Assembly: GCF_938039245.1 (NCBI RefSeq)
Contig: NZ_CALHVN010000032.1
Coordinates: 1 to 63,233 of the forward strand
DNA length: 63,233 nucleotides
Direction of reading: 5' to 3'
From: an uncultured Campylobacter sp.
Lineage (GTDB): Bacteria; Campylobacterota; Campylobacteria; Campylobacterales; Campylobacteraceae
Under the pieces are notes generated by a model that was not told where the DNA came from, searched no databases, and worked only from the letters and a program-made list of their open reading frames with translations. Below, piece after piece: positions 45,783 through 54,549 of this stretch (position 1 is its first letter; every line of letters begins with the position of its first letter). A program made the translations under genes and the position numbers.

Positions 45783-45883
45783 GATTAGATTAAAATTTTT
45801 ACGCTCTAGTTTTTATATTTTTAAAGCCGCACGATTATAACATATTAAAGCGCCTTAACCGCTACCGAATTTATCCCCGAATC

Positions 45884-46993
45884 TCACGCAAACTCCCTAT
45901 CTATCACGATGAAAATTTTATACCCGGGAAAGCTTAGCGATATCTCGCGCTCTATCTCGGAGCGTAGCCGGCTTAGATTTTTCTCGGTAAAATCTACCAC
46001 CACGTCAAACCTCACGCTCTTTTTCTTAGTATCTATAAAAAACGCGTGAAATCCGCGCACGCTGCTAAATCGTGAGAGTAGATTCGCCACGCAGGCGCAG
46101 CTTTGTTCCTGTCCTAAATTTACGCTATAAACGCCGAAAACCAGATAAATCCTGTAAATTTTATAAATCTCGATTTGAAGCTCGTTTAGCCTCTGCGAAA
46201 CCTCGCTAAGCGGCAAATGCTCGTCTATCTCGACGTTTACCGAGCCGACGTATCGCTGCGCGCCGTAGTTGTGAAGTATCAGGTCGTATGCGCCGCGTAC
46301 AATCTCGCAGCGATTTACGGCGGCGTAAATTTCGTCGCTGATCTCCTTTTCGACGCGCTGGCCGATGATTTTATCAAAAGTTTCTTTTATCAAAAGTACG
46401 CCGTTTATGATAATAAAAAGCGACGCCAAAGCACCCGCATATCCGTCTATCTGGATGTCGGCGAAGTACGAAAGCGCAGCCGAAACCAAGATCACGCACG
46501 ATATGATCGCATCGCCCAAAGCCTCCTGCCCTACGGCCCTAAGCGAGATAGATTTGGTCTGTTTGCCGATCTTTTTGTAGTAAAAGCCGAGCGCAAATTT
46601 GACGAATATCGCGCAAAATAAAAACGCTAAAAACGGCATCGTAAAAGTAGTAGGCTCAGGTGCAAAAATATTTTCGACCGAAGTTTTTAGAAACTGAAAT
46701 CCCAGCATCAACACGATGACCGAAACGATAAGACCGCCGATATACTCGGTCCTGCCGTAGCCGTAGGGGTGGTCTTCGTCGGGCATCTTGCTAGCTAGCT
46801 TTGAGCCAAATATCGTGATGATACTTGAGCCTGCATCGCTAAGGTTATTTACGGCGTCTGATATCAGCGCGACCGAGTTTGAGACCATAGCGATAAAGAT
46901 TTTCGCTCCGGCCAAGAAAAAATTCGTAACTATGCCGATAAGCGCGGTTTTTATTATCATTTTTTCACGCTTGCCGTCTTTAAAATCCATCAT
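45884..46993 (-). CDS. Cation diffusion facilitator transporter
   Basis: 369 residues. Six helices with CDF metal-site signatures SDAVNNLSDAGSS (residues about 39-51) and HPYGYGRTEYIGGL, and a second Asp-rich helix DIQIDGYAGALASLFI. The cytoplasmic C-terminal domain is longer than in FieF. Exports Zn, Fe, Mn or Co in exchange for protons; metal not predictable. I start at ATG 46993 because AAGGA lies eight bases upstream; a farther ATG would add six residues overlapping it. Confidence 0.9.
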   Translation of the reverse strand: MMDFKDGKREKMIIKTALIGIVTNFFLAGAKIFIAMVSNSVALISDAVNNLSDAGSSIITIFGSKLASKMPDEDHPYGYGRTEYIGGLIVSVIVLMLGFQFLKTSVENIFAPEPTTFTMPFLAFLFCAIFVKFALGFYYKKIGKQTKSISLRAVGQEALGDAIISCVILVSAALSYFADIQIDGYAGALASLFIIINGVLLIKETFDKIIGQRVEKEISDEIYAAVNRCEIVRGAYDLILHNYGAQRYVGSVNVEIDEHLPLSEVSQRLNELQIEIYKIYRIYLVFGVYSVNLGQEQSCACVANLLSRFSSVRGFHAFFIDTKKKSVRFDVVVDFTEKNLSRLRSEIEREISLSFPGYKIFIVIDREFA

Positions 46994-47033
46994 GTTGAGA
47001 TTCCTTTTCATTTTTGGCGTATTATACCGCTTC

Positions 47034-47062
47034 TTGACATCAAAGCCAAAATTTTATAAAAT
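47034..47062 (+). promoter_or_regulatory. Sigma-70 promoter of rho
   Basis: TTGACA (47034-47039) and TAAAAT (47057-47062) with 17-base spacing, about 70 bases before the rho start. One of the few promoters in the window with a consensus -35. Confidence 0.6.
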
Positions 47063-47134
47063 GCGGGCTTTCAAAACTTCTTTTGAAACTTAAATTTATC
47101 TACAAAATTATTCCGTAATTTTAAAGAGGACACG

Positions 47135-48484
47135 ATGGAAAATAACGCAACCCAGCCTGCAAATTCGGCGCAGGAAAATCAAAAAACGACCAAAAAATAT
47201 CCAAACTCGCGCACTCATATCCCCGTCGACGGCCACAAAATCGAAGAACTAAGGATGCTAAGCTTAGACGAGCTAGTGCAAATAGCAAACAGCGTTGGCG
47301 TCGAAAATCCGCGCGAATTTCGCAGACAGGATTTGATATTTGAGATACTAAAAGCCCAAACTAAACAAGGCGGATTTATACTTTTTACGGGCATTTTAGA
47401 GATTATGCCAGACGGCTACGGCTTCTTGCGCTCGGTAGACGCAAACCTCAGCGACAGCTCAAACGACGCCTACGTCTCAAACTCTCAAATTCGCAAATTT
47501 GCCCTGCGCGTAGGCGACATCGTGACGGGCCAGGTGCGCGAACCAAAAGATCAGGAAAAGTACTACGCCCTGCTAAAAATCGAAGCGCTAAACTATATGC
47601 CGCTAATCGAGGCTAAAGAGCGCCCGCTGTTTGACAACCTAACCCCGCTTTTCCCGACGGAAAAACTTCGCCTCGAATACGACCCGATGAAGCTAACGGG
47701 CCGCGTGCTCGATCTCTTTACGCCTCTTGGCAAGGGTCAGCGCGGCCTCATCGTAGCTCCTCCTAGAAGCGGTAAAACCGAGCTTATGAAAGAGCTAGCC
47801 CACGGCATCGCGCGCAACCACCCCGAGTCGCATCTCATGGTCTTGCTCGTAGACGAGCGTCCAGAAGAGGTCACCGACATGCAGCGCTGCGTAAAGGGAG
47901 AGGTATTTAGCTCGACGTTTGACCTGCCTGCGATGAACCATGTACGCGTCGCCGAACTCGTCATCGAAAAGGCCAAGCGCCTCGTAGAAATGGGCAAGGA
48001 CGTCATCATCCTGCTTGATAGCATCACCCGCCTGGCGCGCGCGTACAACACCGTAACTCCGCCAAGCGGCAAGGTGCTAACCGGCGGCGTGGACGCAAAC
48101 GCCCTGCATAAACCTAAGCGCTTTTTCGGCGCGGCGAGAAATATCGAGCACGGCGGCAGCCTCACCATCATCGCAACCGCGCTCATCGACACGGGCTCGC
48201 GTATGGACGAGGTGATTTTTGAGGAGTTTAAAGGCACCGGCAACAGCGAGATCGTGCTAGATCGCAACATCTCCGACCGCCGAATTTACCCGGCCATCAA
48301 CGTACTAAAATCAGGCACTAGAAAAGAAGAACTACTGCAAAAACCCGACGAACTGCAAAAGATCTGGGCTATCCGCTCGGCGATTGCGACGATGGACGAC
48401 GTAGAGGCGCTTAAGTTTTTATACGCCAAGATGCTAAAAACTAAAGATAACAAAGAGTTGCTTTCGATATTAAACGAGTCGTAA
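47135..48484 (+). CDS. rho: Transcription termination factor Rho
   Basis: Hexameric RNA helicase. An N-terminal RNA-binding domain has MLSLDELVQIANSVGVENPR and the cold-shock-like TGILEIMPDGYGFLR. The ATPase core has Walker A APPRSGKTELM, LLVDERPEEVTDM and LLDSITRLARAYN, with the Q/R loops KVLTGGVDANAL and AARNIEHGGSLT. Residues 1-35 are an Asn/Gln/Lys-rich extension. 449 residues, complete. GAGG precedes the ATG. Confidence 0.97.
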   Translation: MENNATQPANSAQENQKTTKKYPNSRTHIPVDGHKIEELRMLSLDELVQIANSVGVENPREFRRQDLIFEILKAQTKQGGFILFTGILEIMPDGYGFLRSVDANLSDSSNDAYVSNSQIRKFALRVGDIVTGQVREPKDQEKYYALLKIEALNYMPLIEAKERPLFDNLTPLFPTEKLRLEYDPMKLTGRVLDLFTPLGKGQRGLIVAPPRSGKTELMKELAHGIARNHPESHLMVLLVDERPEEVTDMQRCVKGEVFSSTFDLPAMNHVRVAELVIEKAKRLVEMGKDVIILLDSITRLARAYNTVTPPSGKVLTGGVDANALHKPKRFFGAARNIEHGGSLTIIATALIDTGSRMDEVIFEEFKGTGNSEIVLDRNISDRRIYPAINVLKSGTRKEELLQKPDELQKIWAIRSAIATMDDVEALKFLYAKMLKTKDNKELLSILNES

Positions 48485-48818
48485 ATTTGCGCCCTTTGGG
48501 CTAAATTCGACAGTTCATCTTGATCTTGCGCGCGAGTCTTTCACGGCTCGCCGACCTGTTTTAAAACTCTCTAAAATTTATAAATTTACCAAGCCCTCTC
48601 CGCTTAAATTTACGCCTGTAACGGTGGACTATCTAAGCGCCAAAATTTAATGCAGCTTTTTAAATTTGCTTTAGCTTTCGTCGTCAGTAGCTTCTCGCAT
48701 CTTATGCTAAATTTACGAGACTAGCCGCTTTATGCGCGCTTTGCTTTTTTTGTTTAAAATTTACTGCGCCGCCGAGCAATGCCGCTCTACTTTTATCGCC
48801 GCGACGGATTTGCAAATT
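48485..48818. other. Intergenic region, about 330 bases
   Basis: Between the convergent rho and hypothetical genes. No gene or strong terminator recognised. Confidence 0.55.
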
Positions 48819-49853
48819 TTACCGCCCGCTGCTTTTAAAGAATTCCTCTATCATTTTTTGATTACATTTTTCTATCGAGGTAGTCTTGTTTTTATTGCAC
48901 ATCCAAAACGGACCGCCGGATTCCGGACCCAAAGCGTTAGTGAGGGCCTGAATCAGCCAAGAGTGGTAGAATTCGTAGATGTATGTATTGTCGGCTAGTA
49001 TCTTGCCCGTATTTCTGTCTTTTATTAGTCCGCCGTAGTTAAATCCCATGTCTATTATCTTATCAAACATAGTTTTTATATCGGGCTTTTGTTCTAAGAG
49101 ATGATACGAATCTTCCACTACGAGCTCGACAGACGCTATCTCATCTTCATTGATTTCTTTGCGAGCTACGCATTTGTCTTTGTAAATTTGCTTAAGATCT
49201 TTTATATTGTATTTTATGTAGCTTAATATTTTAGACGGTTTTATATCTATCGTCGAGGCGTTTCTATCATCGAGTAACGATTTTATCTCTCTGATTATTT
49301 TATCCTCGCTTTCATGATTTGATTGCAGTTGATTAAAAAATATATTTAATTCTTCATACGTTATCGGGATACTCTTTAAAAAGCCTCTTGTGCTTAACTT
49401 GGCTGATAAAAAGCACTCTTTTGCAGTATAGTCATCCAGATAAATTCTAAAATATTTACCGTTTGTGACAGGGTTTTTACTTTTTTCTTTGTAGTCTATA
49501 AAATTTACGTAGCCGTTTATCAAAGATATGAAATTCGCATCAGTCGTATTTATGGGGAAATTTAGCCAATTGGTTGGATCTATCAAAGGAAAAGCACTTC
49601 TATTCCATTCGACTATTTCTCTTTCTCCTGCATAATATCCTCTGCTAGTTGGGTTTTCGTAGACATTGATCTTTCCGTATAAATTTCCGTAGTAATGAAA
49701 AATAGCCGAGGTTATAAACCCGTCTGCGAAAAATACCATAAACCAAACAAAAAGCCAAAGCAGTTTGCGTTTGCCTTTGGGGGCGATTAAAGCGACAAAG
49801 AAGCTTACGATTAGAAAAATGAGTGCGATTAGAAGTGTTGCGGCGTTGTGCAT
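48819..49853 (-). CDS. Hypothetical protein with two N-terminal membrane helices
   Basis: 344 residues. Helices at about 6-26 and 33-52, then a large, probably extracytoplasmic domain rich in Asn, Lys, Tyr and Ile; no repeats or known motif. A Cys-containing C-terminus (GGPFWMCNKNKTTSIEKCNQ) could form a disulfide. More AT-rich than dnaX upstream, which suggests later acquisition. I use ATG 49853, five bases after the dnaX stop, since the longer frame would lie inside dnaX and has no ribosome binding site. Function unknown. Confidence 0.65.
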   Translation of the reverse strand: MHNAATLLIALIFLIVSFFVALIAPKGKRKLLWLFVWFMVFFADGFITSAIFHYYGNLYGKINVYENPTSRGYYAGEREIVEWNRSAFPLIDPTNWLNFPINTTDANFISLINGYVNFIDYKEKSKNPVTNGKYFRIYLDDYTAKECFLSAKLSTRGFLKSIPITYEELNIFFNQLQSNHESEDKIIREIKSLLDDRNASTIDIKPSKILSYIKYNIKDLKQIYKDKCVARKEINEDEIASVELVVEDSYHLLEQKPDIKTMFDKIIDMGFNYGGLIKDRNTGKILADNTYIYEFYHSWLIQALTNALGPESGGPFWMCNKNKTTSIEKCNQKMIEEFFKSSGR

Positions 49854-49857
49854 ATCA

Positions 49858-52425
49858 TCAAATATCCAAAACTTCAGGCTCGCCAAACAGTCGTTTGGCT
49901 TCTTTTAAAACCGCCTGATTTTTTGCAGCTTTAGGATCGGCTTGGGTTTTTGTAGCTAAATTTGGCGTAGGATTTTGAGCGTTCAAATTTGCCTCGCTTG
50001 ATGACGAGTCGTCAAAATTCGCTTCGCCTTGAAGCTCGTCGTCGATTAAATTTGCCGTATCTAAATTTTGCCTTGCGGTAGCGCTTATGGGCTCGCTAGC
50101 GTCTTGTTCAAAGGGTGCGGCGATACCCTCATAGTCCGCCGCCTCGCTAAGCATCTCGCTCACATCGTCCGGATCAAACGGCGGCTCGCCGTAGCTTGTC
50201 GTTTGTGGCGCACTGTTTTGGTTAAATTTAGCGGTAGCGCTTGGTTTTTGCGGCGTTTTTGCGGCGTTTTGACTCTCCAGCCGCCTTAGCTCGTCGTCTA
50301 AAAAAGCCAGATCTGCCCCTGCTAGGGCGCCGTCATCGGTCTTAAATTTCAGCGAATACGCCTCATGAAAATCGTGCGTGTCGTCGCGCATCCCCTCAAA
50401 ATCGGGCGCAAATTTAGGCTCGGTCGATTGATCTAAACCAGCCTGCGTTTGCGAGTTTTTCGTCAAATTTGCCGCATTTTCGTTTAAATTTAAGGGCTCG
50501 GTTTCACCCATAGGCAAGTCGCTTGCCGTTTGCAAAATATCCGCTTGCGTTTGCGGCGTCAAATTTTCCGCTTGCTTGTCCTGCTCGCCGCTTTTAAATT
50601 CGGCGCCCAAATTTTGCTCCGAGGACGTAGCTACACCCTTTTCGCTACCGCCTGCAAACAAATTTCCGGTCAAATTTGAGGGCTCTTGCGCTTGGGCGTT
50701 TTGATTTGGATTTTCCGACGCGTCGTCCGCGTCAAATTTAGCGCTCTCATGGTTTGACGGAGTTTGGGCGTCATTAAATTTAACCTCACCGCCGCGCTCA
50801 TCGTCCAAATTTGCCGCGCTTTTCGCCGTCAAATTTTCCGCCGCGTCCTTTTGCTCTGCGCCCCTTATTTCGGGGCTTTGCTTGGGGGTTATCTTTATCT
50901 TTGCGCTCTCGCCGAAAAGACTGCGCAAAATCTGCAAAATCACCTTCGAGCTCTCGCGAAGCCGCCTCTGATCCTCGCCGGCCGCACTCGAGGCTAGACT
51001 CATGCAGCCGCCCGAAAAGTCCAAAAACTCGATGCAGTTTTTAAAGCACTCGCCAAGATCAAAGCTGCGGTCGTAAATTTTGGCCAAAAACGCCTCATAA
51101 GCTGGATTTTGAGTTTTCGCGCCGCCGGTTTTGCCGCCCGGCTCTTGAGACGCTTGAGCGCTTAAATTTTGCTCCAAAGCCGCGTCGTTTTGCGAGGCGA
51201 GTTTAGCAGAGTTTGCGCCCGTCAAATTTGACCCGTCCGTAGAGGCTAAAATTTGACCCGTTCGCGCAGGAGCCCTAAATTTAGCCGCTTCGCCTCGTCC
51301 GCCAGCAAAATTTGACGCCGCACGAGAAGTGCTAAAATCAGCCGAGTGCGCCTGCGAATCCGCAAATTTTTCCCTCGCATCCACGGCTATCATCTCGTCG
51401 ATCGATTTTAGATTTATCGCCTCGATCATCATAAAAAGCATCACGCCAAGCACGAATCCGCCGTCGCTGCTGACGCTTAGCATCGAGCGCGCCTGCGAGA
51501 GGATCCTAAAAAATCTCTCGTACAAAAGCAGCGAGTATTTCGGACTCTGCGCGAGAAAATTCGCCTTGAGATTTGCCGTTATCTCGTCTATCACCATCTC
51601 GGCGTCGTAGCTCTCCAGCTGCGCTACCGCCGCGCTTACGGCCGATTTGTCGCCGCTCATAACGAGCGCCAAGATCTCCTCTATGCGCTGCGGATCAAGC
51701 AGCCCTAGCATCTGCGCGACGGCGCTTTGCGTGAGCTCGCCTTTGGCGTAGATGATGGCCTGATCTAGCAGCGTGAGAGTATCGCGCAGCGAGCCAGCGC
51801 CGCTACGAGCGAGGATCTCGAGAGCCTCTTTTTCGTGCGGGACGTTTTCGCGGTTTAGGATAAAGTCAAGATGCGCAACGACGTCCGGGCGCGAGATCTG
51901 GCGAAATCTAAAATGCTGCGTGCGCGATAGCACCGTAGCCGGGAGCTTGAGCGGATCGGTCGTGGCCAGGATAAATTTGACGTAGGGCGGCGGCTCCTCG
52001 AGCGTCTTTAGCAGCGCGTTAAACGCGGGCGTGGAGAGCATGTGCACCTCGTCGATGATAAAAATCTTAAAGCGCGCGATCGCCGGAGCGTACTTGGTCT
52101 GCTCGATGAGGCCCTTTATATCGTCGATACCGCGGTGGCTGGCCGCGTCCATCTCGATGATATCGATATGGCGGCCTTCGTTTGCGGCGATGCAGTTGGC
52201 GCACTGCTCGCAGGGCCGGCTAGTCGGGCCGCGATCGCAAACCAGCGCCTTTGAAAATATCCTAGCGCTTGATGTCTTACCGCTACCGCGAAGCCCCGAA
52301 AAAAGGTAGGCGTGAGTGAGGCGGTTCTCGTCCAGAGCGTGCGTGAGGCTGGTGCTGACGGCCTCCTGTCCTACGAGTTCGCTAAAATTTCGCGGTCTAT
52401 ATCTAAGCGCTAATGCTTGCAACAC
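49858..52425 (-). CDS. dnaX: DNA polymerase III subunit gamma/tau with a very long disordered tail
   Basis: Clamp loader ATPase. From GTG 52425, with AAGGAA upstream, the protein begins QALALRYRPRNFSELVGQ. It has Walker A SGLRGSGKTSSARIF, a four-Cys zinc module (CDRG, CEQC, C), IIDEVHMLS and the sensor LATTDPLKLP. The ATPase part ends near residue 360. Most of the remaining 490 residues are low-complexity Asn/Ala/Glu/Lys/Gln sequence with recurrent NLT, NLA and KFD units, encoded by repeated CAAATTTG words. At 855 residues it is hundreds longer than I expect for a Campylobacter DnaX. No A-run for programmed frameshifting is visible. Confidence 0.93.
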   Translation of the reverse strand: MLQALALRYRPRNFSELVGQEAVSTSLTHALDENRLTHAYLFSGLRGSGKTSSARIFSKALVCDRGPTSRPCEQCANCIAANEGRHIDIIEMDAASHRGIDDIKGLIEQTKYAPAIARFKIFIIDEVHMLSTPAFNALLKTLEEPPPYVKFILATTDPLKLPATVLSRTQHFRFRQISRPDVVAHLDFILNRENVPHEKEALEILARSGAGSLRDTLTLLDQAIIYAKGELTQSAVAQMLGLLDPQRIEEILALVMSGDKSAVSAAVAQLESYDAEMVIDEITANLKANFLAQSPKYSLLLYERFFRILSQARSMLSVSSDGGFVLGVMLFMMIEAINLKSIDEMIAVDAREKFADSQAHSADFSTSRAASNFAGGRGEAAKFRAPARTGQILASTDGSNLTGANSAKLASQNDAALEQNLSAQASQEPGGKTGGAKTQNPAYEAFLAKIYDRSFDLGECFKNCIEFLDFSGGCMSLASSAAGEDQRRLRESSKVILQILRSLFGESAKIKITPKQSPEIRGAEQKDAAENLTAKSAANLDDERGGEVKFNDAQTPSNHESAKFDADDASENPNQNAQAQEPSNLTGNLFAGGSEKGVATSSEQNLGAEFKSGEQDKQAENLTPQTQADILQTASDLPMGETEPLNLNENAANLTKNSQTQAGLDQSTEPKFAPDFEGMRDDTHDFHEAYSLKFKTDDGALAGADLAFLDDELRRLESQNAAKTPQKPSATAKFNQNSAPQTTSYGEPPFDPDDVSEMLSEAADYEGIAAPFEQDASEPISATARQNLDTANLIDDELQGEANFDDSSSSEANLNAQNPTPNLATKTQADPKAAKNQAVLKEAKRLFGEPEVLDI

Positions 52426-52692
52426 GGATTTTTCCTTAAATTTAAGATGGGATATTCTACTTTTTTTTGGATAAAAATTTAATATATTACGGCTCAGCGC
52501 GTCGCGAGGCGGGATAAATTTAGGCAAGGAAATTTGCCAGCAAGCGCGAATCCGTCGCATGCGGGTATCAGGCGGGCAAATTTGGCGCGCGCTGCTGCTT
52601 GCGATAAACCGCGATAAATTTAACGCAAAATAGCCCAGCCCAAACGCCACCAAATCTAGCCGCGGCTATTTTGGTAATTTGGCGATTTTTGC

Positions 52693-52698
52693 TATAAT
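52693..52698 (+). promoter_or_regulatory. -10 box of the 36-residue lipoprotein gene
   Basis: TATAAT within TTTGCTATAATCG, 34 bases before the ATG at 52732. Confidence 0.55.
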
Positions 52699-52731
52699 CG
52701 CGCGAAAATGAAATTCAAAAAAAGGGAGAAA

Positions 52732-52842
52732 ATGAGAAAAGTTATATTGTGCGCGGTTGTTTTGGTATTTGGATTTTTAGCTGCGGGTTGCGAGAGGAAC
52801 GACTACCAGCACCCGATGTACCGCTCTACTAAAAATAAATAA
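52732..52842 (+). CDS. Very small lipoprotein, 36 residues
   Basis: ATG preceded by GGGAG, coding for a complete signal peptide with lipobox LAAGC (Cys20) and a mature part of only 17 residues, CERNDYQHPMYRSTKNK. It has its own TATAAT and is followed by a hairpin terminator, so it is a self-contained transcription unit between dnaX and nusA. Similar in size to entericidin- or LptM-type small lipoproteins, but no sequence match to either is evident. Function unknown. Confidence 0.75.
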   Translation: MRKVILCAVVLVFGFLAAGCERNDYQHPMYRSTKNK

Positions 52843-52851
52843 CTCCAAATC

Positions 52852-52872
52852 AGGCGGTTACTCGCCGCCTTA
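52852..52872 (+). terminator. Hairpin terminator after the small lipoprotein
   Basis: AGGCGG (52852-52857), loop TTACTCG, CCGCCT (52865-52870), followed by TAAT. Short, GC-rich, ten bases after the stop. Confidence 0.6.
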
Positions 52873-53049
52873 ATCTTAAATTTATCTCGCTAACGTTTTA
52901 TAAATTTTGACGCACTAAAATAAAAAAGCGGCAAATTTTAGCAAACGAAAAGGACCAAATTTGAGCTAAATTTATTTACTCATTTGATCCCGGTGCTGCG
53001 CCCTAAATTTACCGCACCAAACACATGCGACCAAGGGGCTCAAATTTGG

Positions 53050-54150
53050 CTACAGATCGCCAAACAGCGCTTTTAGATCCTTCGCGTTTTCGTCTTTGCT
53101 CTCGCCTCTAGCGCCTAGCTCGTTTAGCTCGATCTCATAGCCCGTTAGCATGCTAGCTAGCCTGATATTTATGCCGCTTTTGCCGATAGCCTTGCTCTTT
53201 TGCTCGGTTACTAGGCTCACGACGGCTTTGTTGTTCTCGCCGATTTTAACAGAGCTGATGATCGCCGGCGCCATCGCTCGCGTGATGAGGATAGTAGGCT
53301 CGGCCGAATACTCGATCGCGTCGATATTTTCGCCGTTTAGCTCCTTTGTGACGGCATTTATACGCACGCCTCTAGTTCCCACGGTCGCGCCCACGGGATC
53401 GACGTTAGGCGAGGTAGCTACGAGCGCTACTTTGGCGCGTTCGCCCGGGATTCTGGCACTTGCCGCGATCAGCACGAGACCGTCTTTGATCTCGGGTACT
53501 TCGGCTTTTAACAAGGCTTCGAGGAATTTTGGCGACGTGCGGCTTAGCTCGACCTTGATGCCCATAGATTTGTCGATATAGACGCTTTTTATGACGGCTT
53601 TTACGACGTCGCCAGGCTTAAATTTCTCGCCTTTTATGCGGTTTTTGCGCGGCATCACGGCTCGTAGCTCGTCTATCTCGATAAAGGTATTTTCATCGCT
53701 ATCCACGCGCGTGACAGAGCCGAAAACCATGTGGCCGACCATGTCTTGATATTTTTGGAAGATTTTTTCCTCCATCAAGCGCTGGATGTGGTACTCAAGC
53801 TCCTTGTGAAGCGTCTGCGCGGCGGTGCGGCCGAGGTTGTCAGTAGATAGCTCGTAGGTTAGCTCGTCGCCGATATCTACTCCGCTATCGACCTTTCTAG
53901 CCTCTTTTAGGCCTATAAAATGTTCGTTATCCTCGGCCAAGCGCTCGTCGTCGTCCTCTACGACGGTGATTTTTTGATATAGATGAAGAGTCTTGGTAGC
54001 ATTATCTATAACCGCGTCGTATTCGTAGTTTTCGCCGTAAATTTTCTTTGCGGTGTTGATAATGGCTCTTATGACGCGCTCTTTTACGTCTTCGATTTCA
54101 AGCCCTTTTTCATTTGCGATAGATTCTATGATATCCGCTATTTTTTCCAT
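53050..54150 (-). CDS. nusA: Transcription termination/antitermination protein NusA
   Basis: 366 residues, the short form lacking acidic C-terminal repeats. An N-terminal RNA polymerase-binding domain is followed by an S1 domain (GHMVFGSVTRVDSDENTFIE) and two KH domains, including DPVGATVGTRGVRINAVTKE and KSKAIGKSGINIRLASMLTG. Works with Rho and NusG in pausing and termination; rho lies 6 kb away. Starts at ATG 54150 with a purine-rich upstream. Confidence 0.95.
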   Translation of the reverse strand: MEKIADIIESIANEKGLEIEDVKERVIRAIINTAKKIYGENYEYDAVIDNATKTLHLYQKITVVEDDDERLAEDNEHFIGLKEARKVDSGVDIGDELTYELSTDNLGRTAAQTLHKELEYHIQRLMEEKIFQKYQDMVGHMVFGSVTRVDSDENTFIEIDELRAVMPRKNRIKGEKFKPGDVVKAVIKSVYIDKSMGIKVELSRTSPKFLEALLKAEVPEIKDGLVLIAASARIPGERAKVALVATSPNVDPVGATVGTRGVRINAVTKELNGENIDAIEYSAEPTILITRAMAPAIISSVKIGENNKAVVSLVTEQKSKAIGKSGINIRLASMLTGYEIELNELGARGESKDENAKDLKALFGDL

Positions 54151-54298
54151 ATTATTTTTGCTCCGTTATTTATTTTTTGGGGAATTTTTGAGTTAGACGG
54201 GTATTATACAAGCTTTATACTTTTAAGAAGTTTAATGCGTTTTTTAAGATGTTTTTGCTATATTCACAGATTAAATTAAAGATTTCAAAGGATTAAAG

Positions 54299-54541
54299 AT
54301 GGAGCTAAAACTCGCTAGAACGCAACTTGACGCCAAACCAAAAACGATCTCTCTTGAAAAAATCGAAGCGGCATTTGCCAAAGATCCGCAACAAATTTTC
54401 TATTTCGACAGAGAAAACAGCCACAAACAACTCATCGCTTTGGTCGAATTTTTCGAGGAAAAGGGCCTTAGCGTCTATCACCGCACCGTTCGCTACGGCC
54501 TAGACGAAAACGACTACATGTACGAAGTGCATATTTTATAA
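54299..54541 (+). CDS. HP0268-type small nuclease family protein
   Basis: 80 residues. Matches the epsilonproteobacterial HP0268 family as I recognise it (MELKLARTQLDAKP start, YFDRENSHKQ, YHRTVRYGLDENDYMYEVHIL end). The H. pylori member is reported to nick DNA and cleave RNA, with a compact alpha/beta fold. AAAGGAT precedes the ATG. Eight bases before miaB, so probably one operon with it. Confidence 0.85.
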   Translation: MELKLARTQLDAKPKTISLEKIEAAFAKDPQQIFYFDRENSHKQLIALVEFFEEKGLSVYHRTVRYGLDENDYMYEVHIL

Positions 54542-54549
54542 GGCGAGTT

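Noticed and set aside
49858..52425. Programmed frameshift making a separate gamma form of DnaX
   Set aside because: No A-AAA-AAG-type slippery run was seen on the coding strand at the expected place.
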